Source: Leishmania infantum JPCM5 (taxonomy: Eukaryota > Euglenozoa > Kinetoplastea > Trypanosomatida > Trypanosomatidae). Taken from it: a stretch of DNA of 64,000 bases. Shown here piece by piece: positions 32,884 through 42,782 of the stretch (the stretch's first letter is position 1; every line of letters starts with the position of its first letter). The translations under genes and the position numbers were made by a program. The DNA lies in the NCBI RefSeq assembly GCF_000002875.2, contig NC_009404.2:409501-473500 (forward strand), read 5' to 3'. The notes under the pieces were generated by a model that worked only from the letters and a program-made list of their open reading frames with translations, made no database searches and had not been told where the DNA came from.

Positions 32884-35800
32884 ATGCACAATGGCAACGG
32901 AAATGGCGGGTTCGCATGGCGGCAGCAGCAGGCCATGTACTCGTGCCGCCAGAACCCATATGATGGAGGCCACCCGGGCGCGAGCATTATGGCTCTGGGT
33001 CAGCAGCAGCAACTTCAGTACTATCAACAGCAACGGATGCAAGGCATGTGGAATCCGGGCGCGAATCAGATGTACCCTGGCGTCGAATCCCACATGCAAA
33101 ACGGCAACTTTATGATGCAGCAGCGCCACTACTTTGTTCATGGTGGAGACGGCATGCGTCAGTACCACCAGCACCAGCGGCTGTTTGGGCGTGACAACAA
33201 TGTGAGCCCGAATGTGCCGCAGCGAGAAGGCTTGGCGGAGTCGCGCCCTGGCCGAACACCATGCAACAGCAGCTGGTGGTCGTACGTATTGTCACACATG
33301 CGTTTGGTCGATAGCCCGCGCGGCATCGACCTTGACGTCGAGGACGAGAACGCAAACGTGATGGAGGAACTGAGGCAGACAGGATCGAAGGCGTGGACAG
33401 GGGTGAGCAATGGCACAGAAGCGGCAGCGCCGACATTCGTGGGCGCTTTCGAGAGTGCCGAAGGGGCGGGCAAAGTTCCGGAGCTTATCCCTACCCCGAC
33501 TTTGGCCCTCAGCCCTGCAGTAGCCGCCGGCGGAGAGGAGCGGAAGAGCGCAGAGGGAGACGGTATGCAGGTGTCCAACCCATATCAGTCGAATGCGCAC
33601 CCGCAGCAACACCCGGGGCCGGCGCAAGCATCCCTGCAGTCTAGAACGAACGGTGTGCCGCCGCCGCGACAACAGAAGCCGCAGCAGCACCTCTCGGGCG
33701 ACCACAGTGCTGTCGCAGGCAGCCTCGGCCAGCAGGCGGTAGACGATGCTGAGGGAGAGGAGGGGGAGCACGGGGCCGGCAAGCAGTCTCAAAGCGCGCA
33801 GCCACGCAGCGCCGACAGCGAGGACAGTGCTGGCGGTATGGCAGGGGCTCAACCGGCGCTGCGCAAATGCCAGCCAGAGAGCGATTCCCGCGCCGGAGGT
33901 GCGCAGCAGGAGCAGGGGACGGTGGCGCTGAGGCCCATGCACACTCCCCGCTCTGGCATCGGGGAGCATCAAGAGCCGCAGGCGGCATTTGAGTCTGCTC
34001 ATGACTTTTTTTGCCGCGGTAATCGCTACTCTTACATGGGTGGTCACAATGAAGCAGACGAAGATGAGGACAAGGACGACGGTGGATGCAACAACTCTGA
34101 TGAGTACAGTGGCGACAGCGACAGCGACGGCAGTGGCGGTAGCTCCTCTTCCGGCTTCGACAGCGACAGCGAGCGGAGCGACACCGACGACGAAGCCGAG
34201 TACAGCGCAATGAAGCGCAACTCGCAGAGCGCCTTTGGAGGGCAGAGCTCCTTGGAGTACAGCACATTTCACGACGCGTTGGCGGCGGACGCACGCAATG
34301 CCATTTCTCCTTCAGCAAATCATGCGGCGGGTCGCCACAGCATTGGCGGCTTCCTCGGCGCAGGCGTGAGTGGTCGATTTCCGTACGCGGAAGCGTCGAC
34401 GTCGAACTTGCCGAGTGATGCGCCGTTAATCGGCGCACTGGGCCAGCCACACCACACAGCCGCGACGAATGCGAGCATCCGCGACGTTGCCATGACCTCC
34501 TTCAGTCTATGCCACTCTGTGACCCACGCCCCGCCGGCTAATGCCGTCTTCGCTGCCGGCAGCAGCGCCACTGTGCAAAGCAACTCAACCGCCACAGCAG
34601 CGGGCATGGAGGACTCGGACAGGCACGGCTACGAGACTGGAATTCTGATGACGGCAGAGACAGTCCTCGAGCATACAAACCGGACGGGCCCCGTGGGCGC
34701 GGGCGCCGCTGAAGGGGTGCCCTCTCCCCGCACGAGCACGCCACCCAGCACGGCCACAACGCTTACAGGCACGAAGGCCATCCCACCGGCCGCCACAAAG
34801 AAGAAAGAAGAGGCGCCAGCGCTGCCCAGACAGGTGGCGCGGAGACGCACGTCAGTTTCACATTCTGTGGAGACACTCGCAGCCCGCAGTGGCACTAGCG
34901 CCAACAAAGATTCCTCGAAGACTGCGGCAACGCCATTGCCCGGAGTGCACCACAGCAGCAAACCAGAGCGTCTCAAGAGCGGTGCCGCGACGGCAGAGCT
35001 CCAGCCGAGGAAGCGCGCGTCGAAGAGCTCTGATAGCAGAAAGGCGGCTAGTTCCACGGACAAGGATGAGAACCCCCTTCCTGTGCCTTCGAATCTTCAG
35101 CGTACCGCTTCGGTAAAGAACAAGAAGACGGCAAAAGTGGCGCCGCCGGCCACAGGGGTCGCGTTGGCCACCGCGACGAAGGGCGACGCTGCTCATGGTA
35201 TGGCTAACGCAGCGACGGCGACCACGGCGTCAGAACGCGCGGCCGCCACTGTTGCAACCACCACACCGACGGCATTCAAGGCCCCGCAAGCCCCGCTGCT
35301 CCCCATGACCAGCACTCAGCACGTGCTTGGTAAACTGGCGAACTCCCTGAGATCTGTACAAGCACCGAAGTCGCACGGCAAGCAAAAAGCGGCTCCTCCA
35401 CGGATCGACAAGGTCAAGGCGGCTGCGATGGCCGTCACGAATCAGCCGTCCGCAAAGTCTCACCAAACTCCGTCGGCAGCAACGTCTACCGTGGCCCCAT
35501 ACTTCGCAACTGGTCCGCCACTCCCTGCCAATGCCGGCAGTGCGGCGTGGGCCACTGCCGCTGCTGCTTCTGTGGCGGAGCCACAGCCTGTAGCGCAGCC
35601 CCCCGCGGCCCTCCTTCGCAGGTCTCCCGCCTCGTCCTATCCGGCCGGCGGTGCACCCGTGCCCGAAGCATCTCCGACACCTGCAGTCGCCGCACGCTCG
35701 TTGTCCGCCGTGAGTGGCAAGGTGCCAGCTGGCTCGGAGAGCATCACAGCAACAGAAAAGACGGCCTCTACGTCTCCATTTGACGGCACTCTGTCAGACA

Positions 35801-36915
35801 TCGGGTCACGTGGCGATCGTCTTCACGGAGCGCTCGCGCCGTCGCTGCGTATTAACCTCTTTCAATCCCCACAACCCCGACCGCCGGCACCGCTGTCGCA
35901 GATTGCTGGAGAGGCAGCAGGGAACCCGCCGTCCAGCGCAGCGGCTGCTAGTGTAGCCGTCGCCCATCATCGCCTGCAGCCACAGCGGCCCAGCAATGGC
36001 TCATTGAGAGAATTAAGCACTGCGAGGAATGCGCTGGGAAAGAAGGGCAATGCGGCGGTAGCACCAGCAACGCCACCGAACGATGCCGCAGCGTCGGTAC
36101 CTGAGTTATCCGTCACTGCTGGTGCCCCAAAGAGCCTCAGCACTGAGCTACTGAGCAGCCTCGCGCCTGCAAAGCCGACCAGCGCCACCGAGACCGCAGC
36201 AGTGCCACCGCCTGCACGTGATGCAACTGCCGGTGTAACGACAAGCTCCCCATCCATGGCAACAGGCACCGGCATTGCCACCGCTACAGTGAAAAGCCTG
36301 GCAACGCTGTCAGCGGCGGAGACTTCGCTCAGCATGGCCAGCTCCGCAGCCGCGAAGCCACCTTCGGACGGTGTGATCAAGACCTCTCTAGTAAGCGCCT
36401 CTGGGAACACGCGGAAGCATTCCTTCCCGACGTCTCCCGGATCGAACAGCAGTGCTGCCGCCTCGATTTCAAGGGGCAGGCCGCCGCCCCTGTCGGCGCT
36501 GGTCTTGATGAAGAAGTCCAAGGCTATCACCACAGCGACGGCGGCACCGCTAGTCGCATCGGTGCCTGTGAGTCGAGACAGCAGCATCCCTTCCCATCAC
36601 AATAGCCAGAAGTCGATTGCGAACGGCGATGACGGCGACGCGTGGCTGGATGACCCTTACGACTACTACGGCTACGGTGAGGCAGACCTACCGGACTCGA
36701 AGAACTACTCCGCCGTGAAGCCGTCGCCGCGAAAGGCGCCGGCTGGCAATCACGTCACGCACAAATACTCGATGGTAGGTAGCCTAGCCGTGTCCCCACT
36801 CAACGCCTCTAGTACAGTAGGCAAGACCGATGCAGCCAGCGGTGCTGGGGCAAGGTTGCGGCCATTGGGCGACGCCGACATGCTGGAGGAGATGGGGTAC
36901 ATGTACCACTTGTAG
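32884..36915 (+). CDS. Hypothetical protein with prion-like N-terminus and VDSP motif (1343 aa)
   Basis: Function unknown. ATG 32884 is the first ATG of the frame after a plausible splice acceptor. Residues 1-115 are rich in Gln, Asn, Met, Tyr and Gly (prion-like composition, for example QQQQLQYYQQQRMQGMW) and include CRQNPYDGG at about residues 21-29. W131-W132 begin the motif shared with the three preceding unknown genes: V142-D-S-P-R, followed by an acidic stretch. An Asp/Ser/Glu tract at about 390-440 resembles that of the 1036-aa gene. Residues 500-1230 are Ala/Ser/Thr/Pro low complexity with many Lys patches and SP/TP sites. The C-terminus regains complexity (DAWLDDPYDYYGYGEADL, then DADMLEEMGYMYHL). 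There are no membrane or catalytic motifs. Composition suggests an RNA-granule or scaffold protein, by inference only. Direct repeats B and C flank the gene. Confidence 0.92.
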   Translation: MHNGNGNGGFAWRQQQAMYSCRQNPYDGGHPGASIMALGQQQQLQYYQQQRMQGMWNPGANQMYPGVESHMQNGNFMMQQRHYFVHGGDGMRQYHQHQRLFGRDNNVSPNVPQREGLAESRPGRTPCNSSWWSYVLSHMRLVDSPRGIDLDVEDENANVMEELRQTGSKAWTGVSNGTEAAAPTFVGAFESAEGAGKVPELIPTPTLALSPAVAAGGEERKSAEGDGMQVSNPYQSNAHPQQHPGPAQASLQSRTNGVPPPRQQKPQQHLSGDHSAVAGSLGQQAVDDAEGEEGEHGAGKQSQSAQPRSADSEDSAGGMAGAQPALRKCQPESDSRAGGAQQEQGTVALRPMHTPRSGIGEHQEPQAAFESAHDFFCRGNRYSYMGGHNEADEDEDKDDGGCNNSDEYSGDSDSDGSGGSSSSGFDSDSERSDTDDEAEYSAMKRNSQSAFGGQSSLEYSTFHDALAADARNAISPSANHAAGRHSIGGFLGAGVSGRFPYAEASTSNLPSDAPLIGALGQPHHTAATNASIRDVAMTSFSLCHSVTHAPPANAVFAAGSSATVQSNSTATAAGMEDSDRHGYETGILMTAETVLEHTNRTGPVGAGAAEGVPSPRTSTPPSTATTLTGTKAIPPAATKKKEEAPALPRQVARRRTSVSHSVETLAARSGTSANKDSSKTAATPLPGVHHSSKPERLKSGAATAELQPRKRASKSSDSRKAASSTDKDENPLPVPSNLQRTASVKNKKTAKVAPPATGVALATATKGDAAHGMANAATATTASERAAATVATTTPTAFKAPQAPLLPMTSTQHVLGKLANSLRSVQAPKSHGKQKAAPPRIDKVKAAAMAVTNQPSAKSHQTPSAATSTVAPYFATGPPLPANAGSAAWATAAAASVAEPQPVAQPPAALLRRSPASSYPAGGAPVPEASPTPAVAARSLSAVSGKVPAGSESITATEKTASTSPFDGTLSDIGSRGDRLHGALAPSLRINLFQSPQPRPPAPLSQIAGEAAGNPPSSAAAASVAVAHHRLQPQRPSNGSLRELSTARNALGKKGNAAVAPATPPNDAAASVPELSVTAGAPKSLSTELLSSLAPAKPTSATETAAVPPPARDATAGVTTSSPSMATGTGIATATVKSLATLSAAETSLSMASSAAAKPPSDGVIKTSLVSASGNTRKHSFPTSPGSNSSAAASISRGRPPPLSALVLMKKSKAITTATAAPLVASVPVSRDSSIPSHHNSQKSIANGDDGDAWLDDPYDYYGYGEADLPDSKNYSAVKPSPRKAPAGNHVTHKYSMVGSLAVSPLNASSTVGKTDAASGAGARLRPLGDADMLEEMGYMYHL

Positions 36916-37553
36916 CCATGGTAAGACGAGAGGGATGGAAGGCAAGTAGCGACGCGAAAGATGCACACCAAGTAAAGGAGAGGTCGAGGGGCTCGCGGCA
37001 CGGCACAGAAAACAGGGACGGCATGTGCCGCGCGGGTGTGGATGCTTGAAAAGAGAAAAGGGGAGGGGAGGTCGCGGAATGTGTTCTGCAACGGCGTCGC
37101 TCTCTCTCTTATCTCTGGCCACCTTCACTGAGTAGGCCTGCCCATCTCCCAGCCTACCCACCCGCCTACTCCCTCTCCTTCTGGTCCCCTCACTATTCTC
37201 TGTTTATCTGGCTGGTCTACGCGATGCGCACCTGCGTCTTACCACGCCTGTTTTCTCGACGGCCTTTTTACGGTCACCGACGCGCCTCCCTCAACCTCAG
37301 TGCAGTTCGCAGCCTCTCCACTCCCTTCTTACCGCCGCCGCCACGTTTCTTTTCCTTCCCCCTCTCCAAGACGCTGCGGCCGGCGTAGTAATCTATTGCT
37401 CCTGCTGCTATCCAGCCCTTCCATGCCACCCTCTTCCTTCTCGTCCGCGTTTTGCTCCCTTGAGTGCGCATTGTTACTTTTCAGTACACCCTCTCTTCTT
37501 TACATGTCGTATGTGCCTGTGGGAATATTCTTCGCTTCCTGTTGCCCTCCTTC

Positions 37554-37950
37554 GTTGTATACATATATATATATATATGTATTTGTGTGTATGTGTGTGT
37601 GTGTATGTGTGTGTGTGTATATGTGTATGCCGCTCCCTTCTCTCTCGCAATGTGCTTACTCTCTTCTTATTAGCCCCCCCCCCCTTGCTTGGGTATGTGT
37701 ACATACATATCTGTATATATATATATATATATGTGCGTGGGTGTTGTATACATATATATATATATGTATTTGTGTGTGTGTGTGTATGTGTGTGTGTGTA
37801 TATGTGTATGCCGCTCCCTTCTCTCTCGCAATGTGCTTACTCTCTTCTTATTAGCCCCCCCCTTGCTTGGGTATGTGTACATACATATCTGTATATATAT
37901 ATATATATATATGTGCGTGGGTGTTGTATACATATATATATATGTGTATG
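37554..37950. repeat. Tandem duplication, ~185-bp unit, AT/GT-rich
   Basis: The unit starts gttgtatacatatatat, then has (GT/AT) repeats, a unique core (gccgctcccttctctctcgc ... cttattagccccc), a C-run, and tatctgtatatatat...gtgcgtgggt. It begins at 37554 and again at 37743, with a partial third copy at 37923. Spacing is 189 and 180 bp. The copies differ mainly in microsatellite and C-run lengths, indicating recent duplication or ongoing slippage. Confidence 0.92.
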
Positions 37951-39793
37951 TATACCTGTTATGCTCATGTGCTCACCGCTTTTGTCGTCCTCTTCATCGA
38001 TGCGAAGCGGCAGACGGGGAAAGGGTAAGGACAGTAAAAGAGCAAAAGGAGGGAAGAGAGGGTGGGTGGGAGATTCAGCACCGCGGTACGCAGCAGGGCT
38101 ACACGGAGCCACACAGACACAGATACCAGCAGTCAGGTATGCAAAGCGAGCGAGGGGATGGGAGGGCAGATCGGATTTGGTGCCCCTCCCCTACCCCACG
38201 CGATGCACTGGTACACACTCTCTTGTCCCCTTAGTACCCCTCTCTTCCTCTCGGCCAGCCCTGTCCACGTCGATCGCCACACCCCGTAAAGTTGCGGCAT
38301 GTACGCTCCTCCTTCTTCACCTCTCTGCGCTAATGACAAGCCCCGTCCCCGCCTCGTTCCATCCTCATCTTCTTTCCTGCTCCGCTTCGCTCTCTTTGTG
38401 TTGCCTGATGCCGTGTTGGCGCGGCTTGTTCTCTCTGTAGTTTGCTCTGTCTTGTTTGTGCTACTCATAGTTTCCTCGGGGGAGGGGTGTTGCCGCTGTG
38501 ATGTTGTTTTCAACGTTTACACTGATAGCGACGGTGCTTCTGAGCTCGTGAGTCGAAGATGTATCTTCCTCTCTCACCTGCAAGGGCCCGTAGCTGTATA
38601 TCAGTCTGAGTGTGCGCGCGTTTTTCTTTTCTACTGTGTGTACGGGGCTTGTCTTCGGAGTCCAGAAACGAACGCGGATGGATAAAGATATATATGCATA
38701 GGCAACTGTGGCAACAGTCACCGACATGCACGCATGAAAATGTAAAGTAGCTTGCATGTGTGTGTGTGTGTGTGTGCCCTCTTGTCTGTTCCTGTATTCA
38801 TCCATAATGATTGAAAAATTGAATGAAGGCAGCTTCTCCTCTCGCACATAGGTGTATCCTCAGTGTCACGCCCACTTACTTCCTCGCGTATGTGTTCTCC
38901 CCACATGTCCAGACACACGGCTGTAGCGCCCCCCCTCCCCATCTGGCCTGAGCAGGCTCTCTGTTGTATGCTTTATGTGCTCCCTTTTTCCCTTTTTTCT
39001 TCGACCTGCGTGCGTGCTCATCTTCTTTTTTGTCTTTGGTTTATTTTCGATCGCTTCTCTCCTCATCACCGACCTGTAGCGCATCATCCTCACCGTCTCC
39101 CATGCACACCCTTTTTTCCCCTCTCTCATTCGCCCCTTCGCGACTGCCATGAGGCGTCGTCATCATCGTCTCCCTCCCCCTCCCACGCACAGGCATAGGC
39201 ACAGACCGAAAAAGCCTCTATCCTTTTCCTTATTTTGTGTGTGTGTGTGTGTGTTCTGGGACTCGCATTGGTTTTCTGTTTTTTCTTTGTTGTTCGTCTT
39301 CTCGGCGACTTGTTCTCTCGTCGATGTCATCTTCATAGTCTTTTCGCTTATATCTATATATGTCTATATCTATGCGTGTGTGTGTGTGTGCTGTGGCGGT
39401 TTCACGTATTCTCCTCCTTTTTGAGTTTCTGCTTCGCAAACCTCCCCTACGCGCTGTGTGATCCTCGGAGGGTGATGTGCTCAAGGCAAAACACGCACAC
39501 ACATGGCTCTGTCTTTGTGAAGGGTTAGGTGCGTCTCTGCCAGCTGTGGTTTGGCATCGACATGGTTGTGGTGGTATCTCCTTGTAGCCTCCCTCCTTCC
39601 TTTCGTTGGTAAGGTTGCCGTTGTTCTCGACGGAGCCGCGTTGCCCTCTCAGGCGGCGTCTCTATGCTGCTCCTTCTTCCTTTCCTGTGTGTGTGTGTTT
39701 TGCTTTTTGCTGTGGTGCTCCTTGCTCTTATCCTCTCCTACCCGCGCCCACACCCATACCAAAGTCTGTCCCTGCTGACGGGAAGGGGGGGCC

Positions 39794-40382
39794 GCGCACA
39801 CCTCAGCGCGCAGCATTCTCGGTGTCCAGTGCCCCACTCATACTGTCTGCAGAGAAGCCAGGCAAGCCTCCTTATCCCCTGCCCATGCGAAAACACTTCC
39901 GCTTGCGACAGGGCCAGGCACCCGCGACGTGGGGAGGTCAAGGCGATGTATCGCTGCTGACGTCGGCGCTCAGGTCCTGGACGGTGTTGCGCCGTAGCGA
40001 CCTGCGACAGTGCACGTGCTTGCAGTACGCATATGGTAGGCAGAGTGTCAGCGTGACGCGAGCGCATATCCCACGCACCCCTGGCCCTCGCTGCTGTCTG
40101 CAGAGGTGTGGGGGGCCTGAGCGCCCCTCCCCCCCCCGAGGGGAATGCACCAGGTGGCGACCAGCATCGTGTGCGCGCGGGGAGAGTTTTGTGCAGAGGC
40201 CGTGCTCTCAGATGGCTGGGTCGGCGCACTGCTACAACGCCTGTGTCTACGGCATGCTTCGCACCACGCGGATGGGGCCTGTGGCAGGGGCCGAGGGACG
40301 TATGGCCTCGTGCTGTATGGCAGAGCAACGCACTCTTGTTGGCAGGAAAGGAGGACGAAGAAGAGCGACCTCACCAGCGTCG
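39794..40382 (+). mobile_element. SIDER-like retroposon copy C
   Basis: A sense-oriented copy in the 3' spacer of the 1343-aa gene, nearly identical to copy B over its full ~590 bp and to the inverted copy A over ~540 bp. The 5' boundary is gcgcacacctcagcgcg and the 3' boundary is an A/G-rich tail ending caccagcgtcg at 40382, after which it diverges from copy B. Confidence 0.68.
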
Positions 40383-41669
40383 GTTGTTTGTGTCGACACA
40401 TCTGCTTCACTGCGCAAAGGACGAACAAGACAAATCCGCAAAACAACGGCAGCGAAGCAAAACACGGAGAGACGCATGCGCGCCCTCTCTGTCAAGGCAG
40501 AAGATGGAAAGTGGTGGAGCATGGGAGACGTGCGGCGGTGGCCCCAAGGTGGGGAAGTAGCGTCGCCTATGCCACCTGCTCTCAGAAGTCCTTGTCTCGC
40601 ACTCACTTGATCTCTTGCTCTTTGTGCGCATTCCGCCCGCATTTTACTGTGCGTGCAGTCAGCCCGACCCGACAGTCGAGTGAAGGTACTCGCTCGTAAG
40701 TCATCCTCCTCATGCCATCCCCACGCCCCGCCCCCAACCATTTTTATCTTTGCTCGGCTCCTCCACCTCCTCGCGGCACTTCGGTGACCCATCACTCGCC
40801 GCTTCGTTCTTTTCGTGCCTCTCCCGCTTACGTTCTCTGTCGGGGCCTGAATGGCGCTACCACCCATCTTTTCCACACCGCTCCCTCGCACGGATGCAGC
40901 ACGGCGGCCCTCTCTCCATCTCCCACAAGAGCAGCAGCAGCAGCACAGGGAAACGAAATGTAAAGGCGCTGGACACTACTTTTTTTTTTTGCAACAACAG
41001 AGGCATAAAGGTGAGCAGGACGATCGCTCATACGCAGCGTGGTTAAGAAGTCTCACAGCACAAGAGCTGCGTGGCGTCACCCGCCATCGACCATCCGTCT
41101 TTTCTCTGTTTTTCTCGCTTCGTTTTTCCTTTCTTCTTTGCTCGTCGACCAGTCCATAAACTCATAGATCGTCTAAACACTCTACTTGACGGTGTGCATC
41201 TCTTCCCCACCCCTCCGTCCTTATCCCAGTCGCTCTCCCTCTCCCTCGTTGTTGTTCATAGAACTCAGCCTTTTCGCCCCTTTCCCACCCCGGATACCCA
41301 CACGCACCCCACGATCAAGCTCCTCTGCAGCAACAGCAAGGGCACTATCCTCTACATCGTCACTGGCGCTGCTCCCGCCTGCTGACCCAGCCACCGAATC
41401 AAATCTTCTCCCACAAATAGCGTCCCTGTACGCGCACACGCACTGGCTCTCTAACCACAGCCATCATCCACAGCCCCCGACCCTCACCGCCTGGCAAGCT
41501 ACGTTATCACATCATGCAAGCAAGGCAACAAATCTCCTGCGCGCTTTCCTCCTTTCCGTGGGTTCATGGCTGATTTGGGCGGCGATCTTCACCGTTGTAC
41601 CCCCTCTTGGCTGCTGCCCTGCCTGCGGTCACATTCCACGCGTGGGCACTAAGCACGATTGCGTCAGTA

Positions 41670-42782
41670 ATGTTCACTCTCTTCTTCGCTTGCTTAGCGC
41701 CCAAGCGGCGGTGCGGTTATTCCTCAGGCACCACCGCTGTCGCTGCCGCTGCTGCTGCATCCCATCGCAAGGTTTTTTCCACCGCAGTAGCTCGCTTCAA
41801 AACTAAACCGAGGGTGCATGGAGGCTTCAGCCCAGTGCGGTGTGCTGGCCGACCCCCGAAGAAGCAGCACGAGCGCTGCCCTCGCACATCGCCTGCGTCG
41901 CTGTCGCAGCCGCTTTCAGCGGCTTCTCCACCATCTTCCAGCGCTGTCGCGTCGATGAATAACTACGCGGCCGGAGAGGAGACGTCATCATGCCAGCCCT
42001 CCTTCTCGCCATCGTACCTCCTCACGGATGCGATGCCAGTGCGCAGCCGCTTCATGAATCCCGTTGACTTCCTTAGCTCGTCCGAACCGCTGATGCTCAC
42101 ACCAGAGGAGAAGGCGGCAGAGAAGGCGGAGAAGGCACGAATGGTGGCGCTGCAAGAGGACGCAAGAGCGTTGGCTGCGCTGTTCGCACGGGAGCTGGCT
42201 AAGCGAAAAGCGAAGGCGATTACTGCAGGAGTCATAAAAGCCCGTCGACCTGCAGCAGCAGCGGCTGTGCCGGCGTCATCGAAGCCCGCGCGTCTTGGAG
42301 GACAGCAGCAGTCCCCGCTCTTCCCCCCCACACACTCAATCAAGCTCGCGCCGGTGGCGCCCAAACCCCAACGAAGCCACCACAAGGCCTCTGTGAAGTC
42401 CGAAAAACTGCGAGTCAAGGCGCTCAAGCGAGGGCGGAAACTGAAAACCTCACGCCGGCCACGGGCGTTGGCGGCGCAGAGGAGTTCTCCCATTTCCAGG
42501 AAGCGTGGTCGCCAGTCAAAGATGCCCGCCGCGGCCTCCGTGTCGATGCACCAGCCGCATCCGCCACTGCAGAGACGCCCCAGCCGTCCGCCCTTGCGAC
42601 TGGCTGCCGCAGCGCGGATGCGCGTTGCAGCAGCCAGTCACAAGGGCGGACGGCGCGCCGCGCGGGCCCCCAAGTCTTTCGTCATGCGTCCTCTGTCCAA
42701 GTCCACCGTGAAGGCGTGGCGACTTGCACAGCAGCAAAAGCGTGTCATAGGCAAGGCACGCCACGGCAAGCGCAAGAAGTAG
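41670..42782 (+). CDS. Hypothetical very basic Ala/Lys/Arg-rich protein (370 aa)
   Basis: Function unknown. ATG 41670 is the first ATG of the open frame, near a weak acceptor AG at 41652-41653. ATG 41955 (MNNYAAGEE) is a reasonable alternative because codon composition improves after it. From 41670 the N-terminus has a short hydrophobic start (MFTLFFACLA). Around residues 135-195 is LTPEEKAAEKAEKARMVAL followed by a charged helix (ARALAALFARELAKRKAKA), a possible coiled coil. The C-terminal half is strongly basic, with repeated Ala/Lys/Arg/Pro clusters (KRGRKLKTSRRPRAL, SRKRGRQSKM) and a KARHGKRKK tail, suggesting a nuclear, nucleolar or chromatin-associated protein. It resembles linker-histone composition, but no fold or motif proves this. 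The 3' part of the coding sequence holds a near-perfect hairpin at 42583-42654. Confidence 0.72.
   Translation: MFTLFFACLAPKRRCGYSSGTTAVAAAAAASHRKVFSTAVARFKTKPRVHGGFSPVRCAGRPPKKQHERCPRTSPASLSQPLSAASPPSSSAVASMNNYAAGEETSSCQPSFSPSYLLTDAMPVRSRFMNPVDFLSSSEPLMLTPEEKAAEKAEKARMVALQEDARALAALFARELAKRKAKAITAGVIKARRPAAAAAVPASSKPARLGGQQQSPLFPPTHSIKLAPVAPKPQRSHHKASVKSEKLRVKALKRGRKLKTSRRPRALAAQRSSPISRKRGRQSKMPAAASVSMHQPHPPLQRRPSRPPLRLAAAARMRVAAASHKGGRRAARAPKSFVMRPLSKSTVKAWRLAQQQKRVIGKARHGKRKK
42583..42654 (+). repeat. 72-nt near-perfect hairpin inside a coding region
   Basis: Left arm 42583-42616 pairs with right arm 42621-42654. The outer 25 positions (gccgtccgcccttgcgactg... against ...caagggcggacggc) pair with one mismatch. 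One further mismatch (42608/42629) is followed by eight more pairs including one G-U, closing on the loop gatg. The stem does not extend beyond 42583/42654. Confidence 0.9.

Larger units (their letters stand above)
36916..41669. other. 4.75-kb intergenic spacer
   Basis: A short purine-rich start (36916-37080) is followed by T/C-rich DNA, the tandem AT/GT-rich duplication at 37554-37950, more TG-rich DNA and retroposon-like copy C at 39794-40382. From about 40700 to 41669 the sequence is T/C- and CA-rich and presumably contains the poly(A) region of one gene and the 5'UTR of the next. No convincing gene was found. Confidence 0.6.

Noticed and set aside
37554..37950. CRISPR-like array
   Set aside because: Only two to three units of ~185 bp with no short-repeat/spacer structure, in a eukaryotic nuclear genome; it is a tandem duplication with microsatellites.
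39606..40610. 334-codon open frame, with counterparts in copies A and B
   Set aside because: Most of it is the retroposon-like element. The frame is shared because the copies are almost identical and it extends into unrelated flanks; no protein family was recognised.
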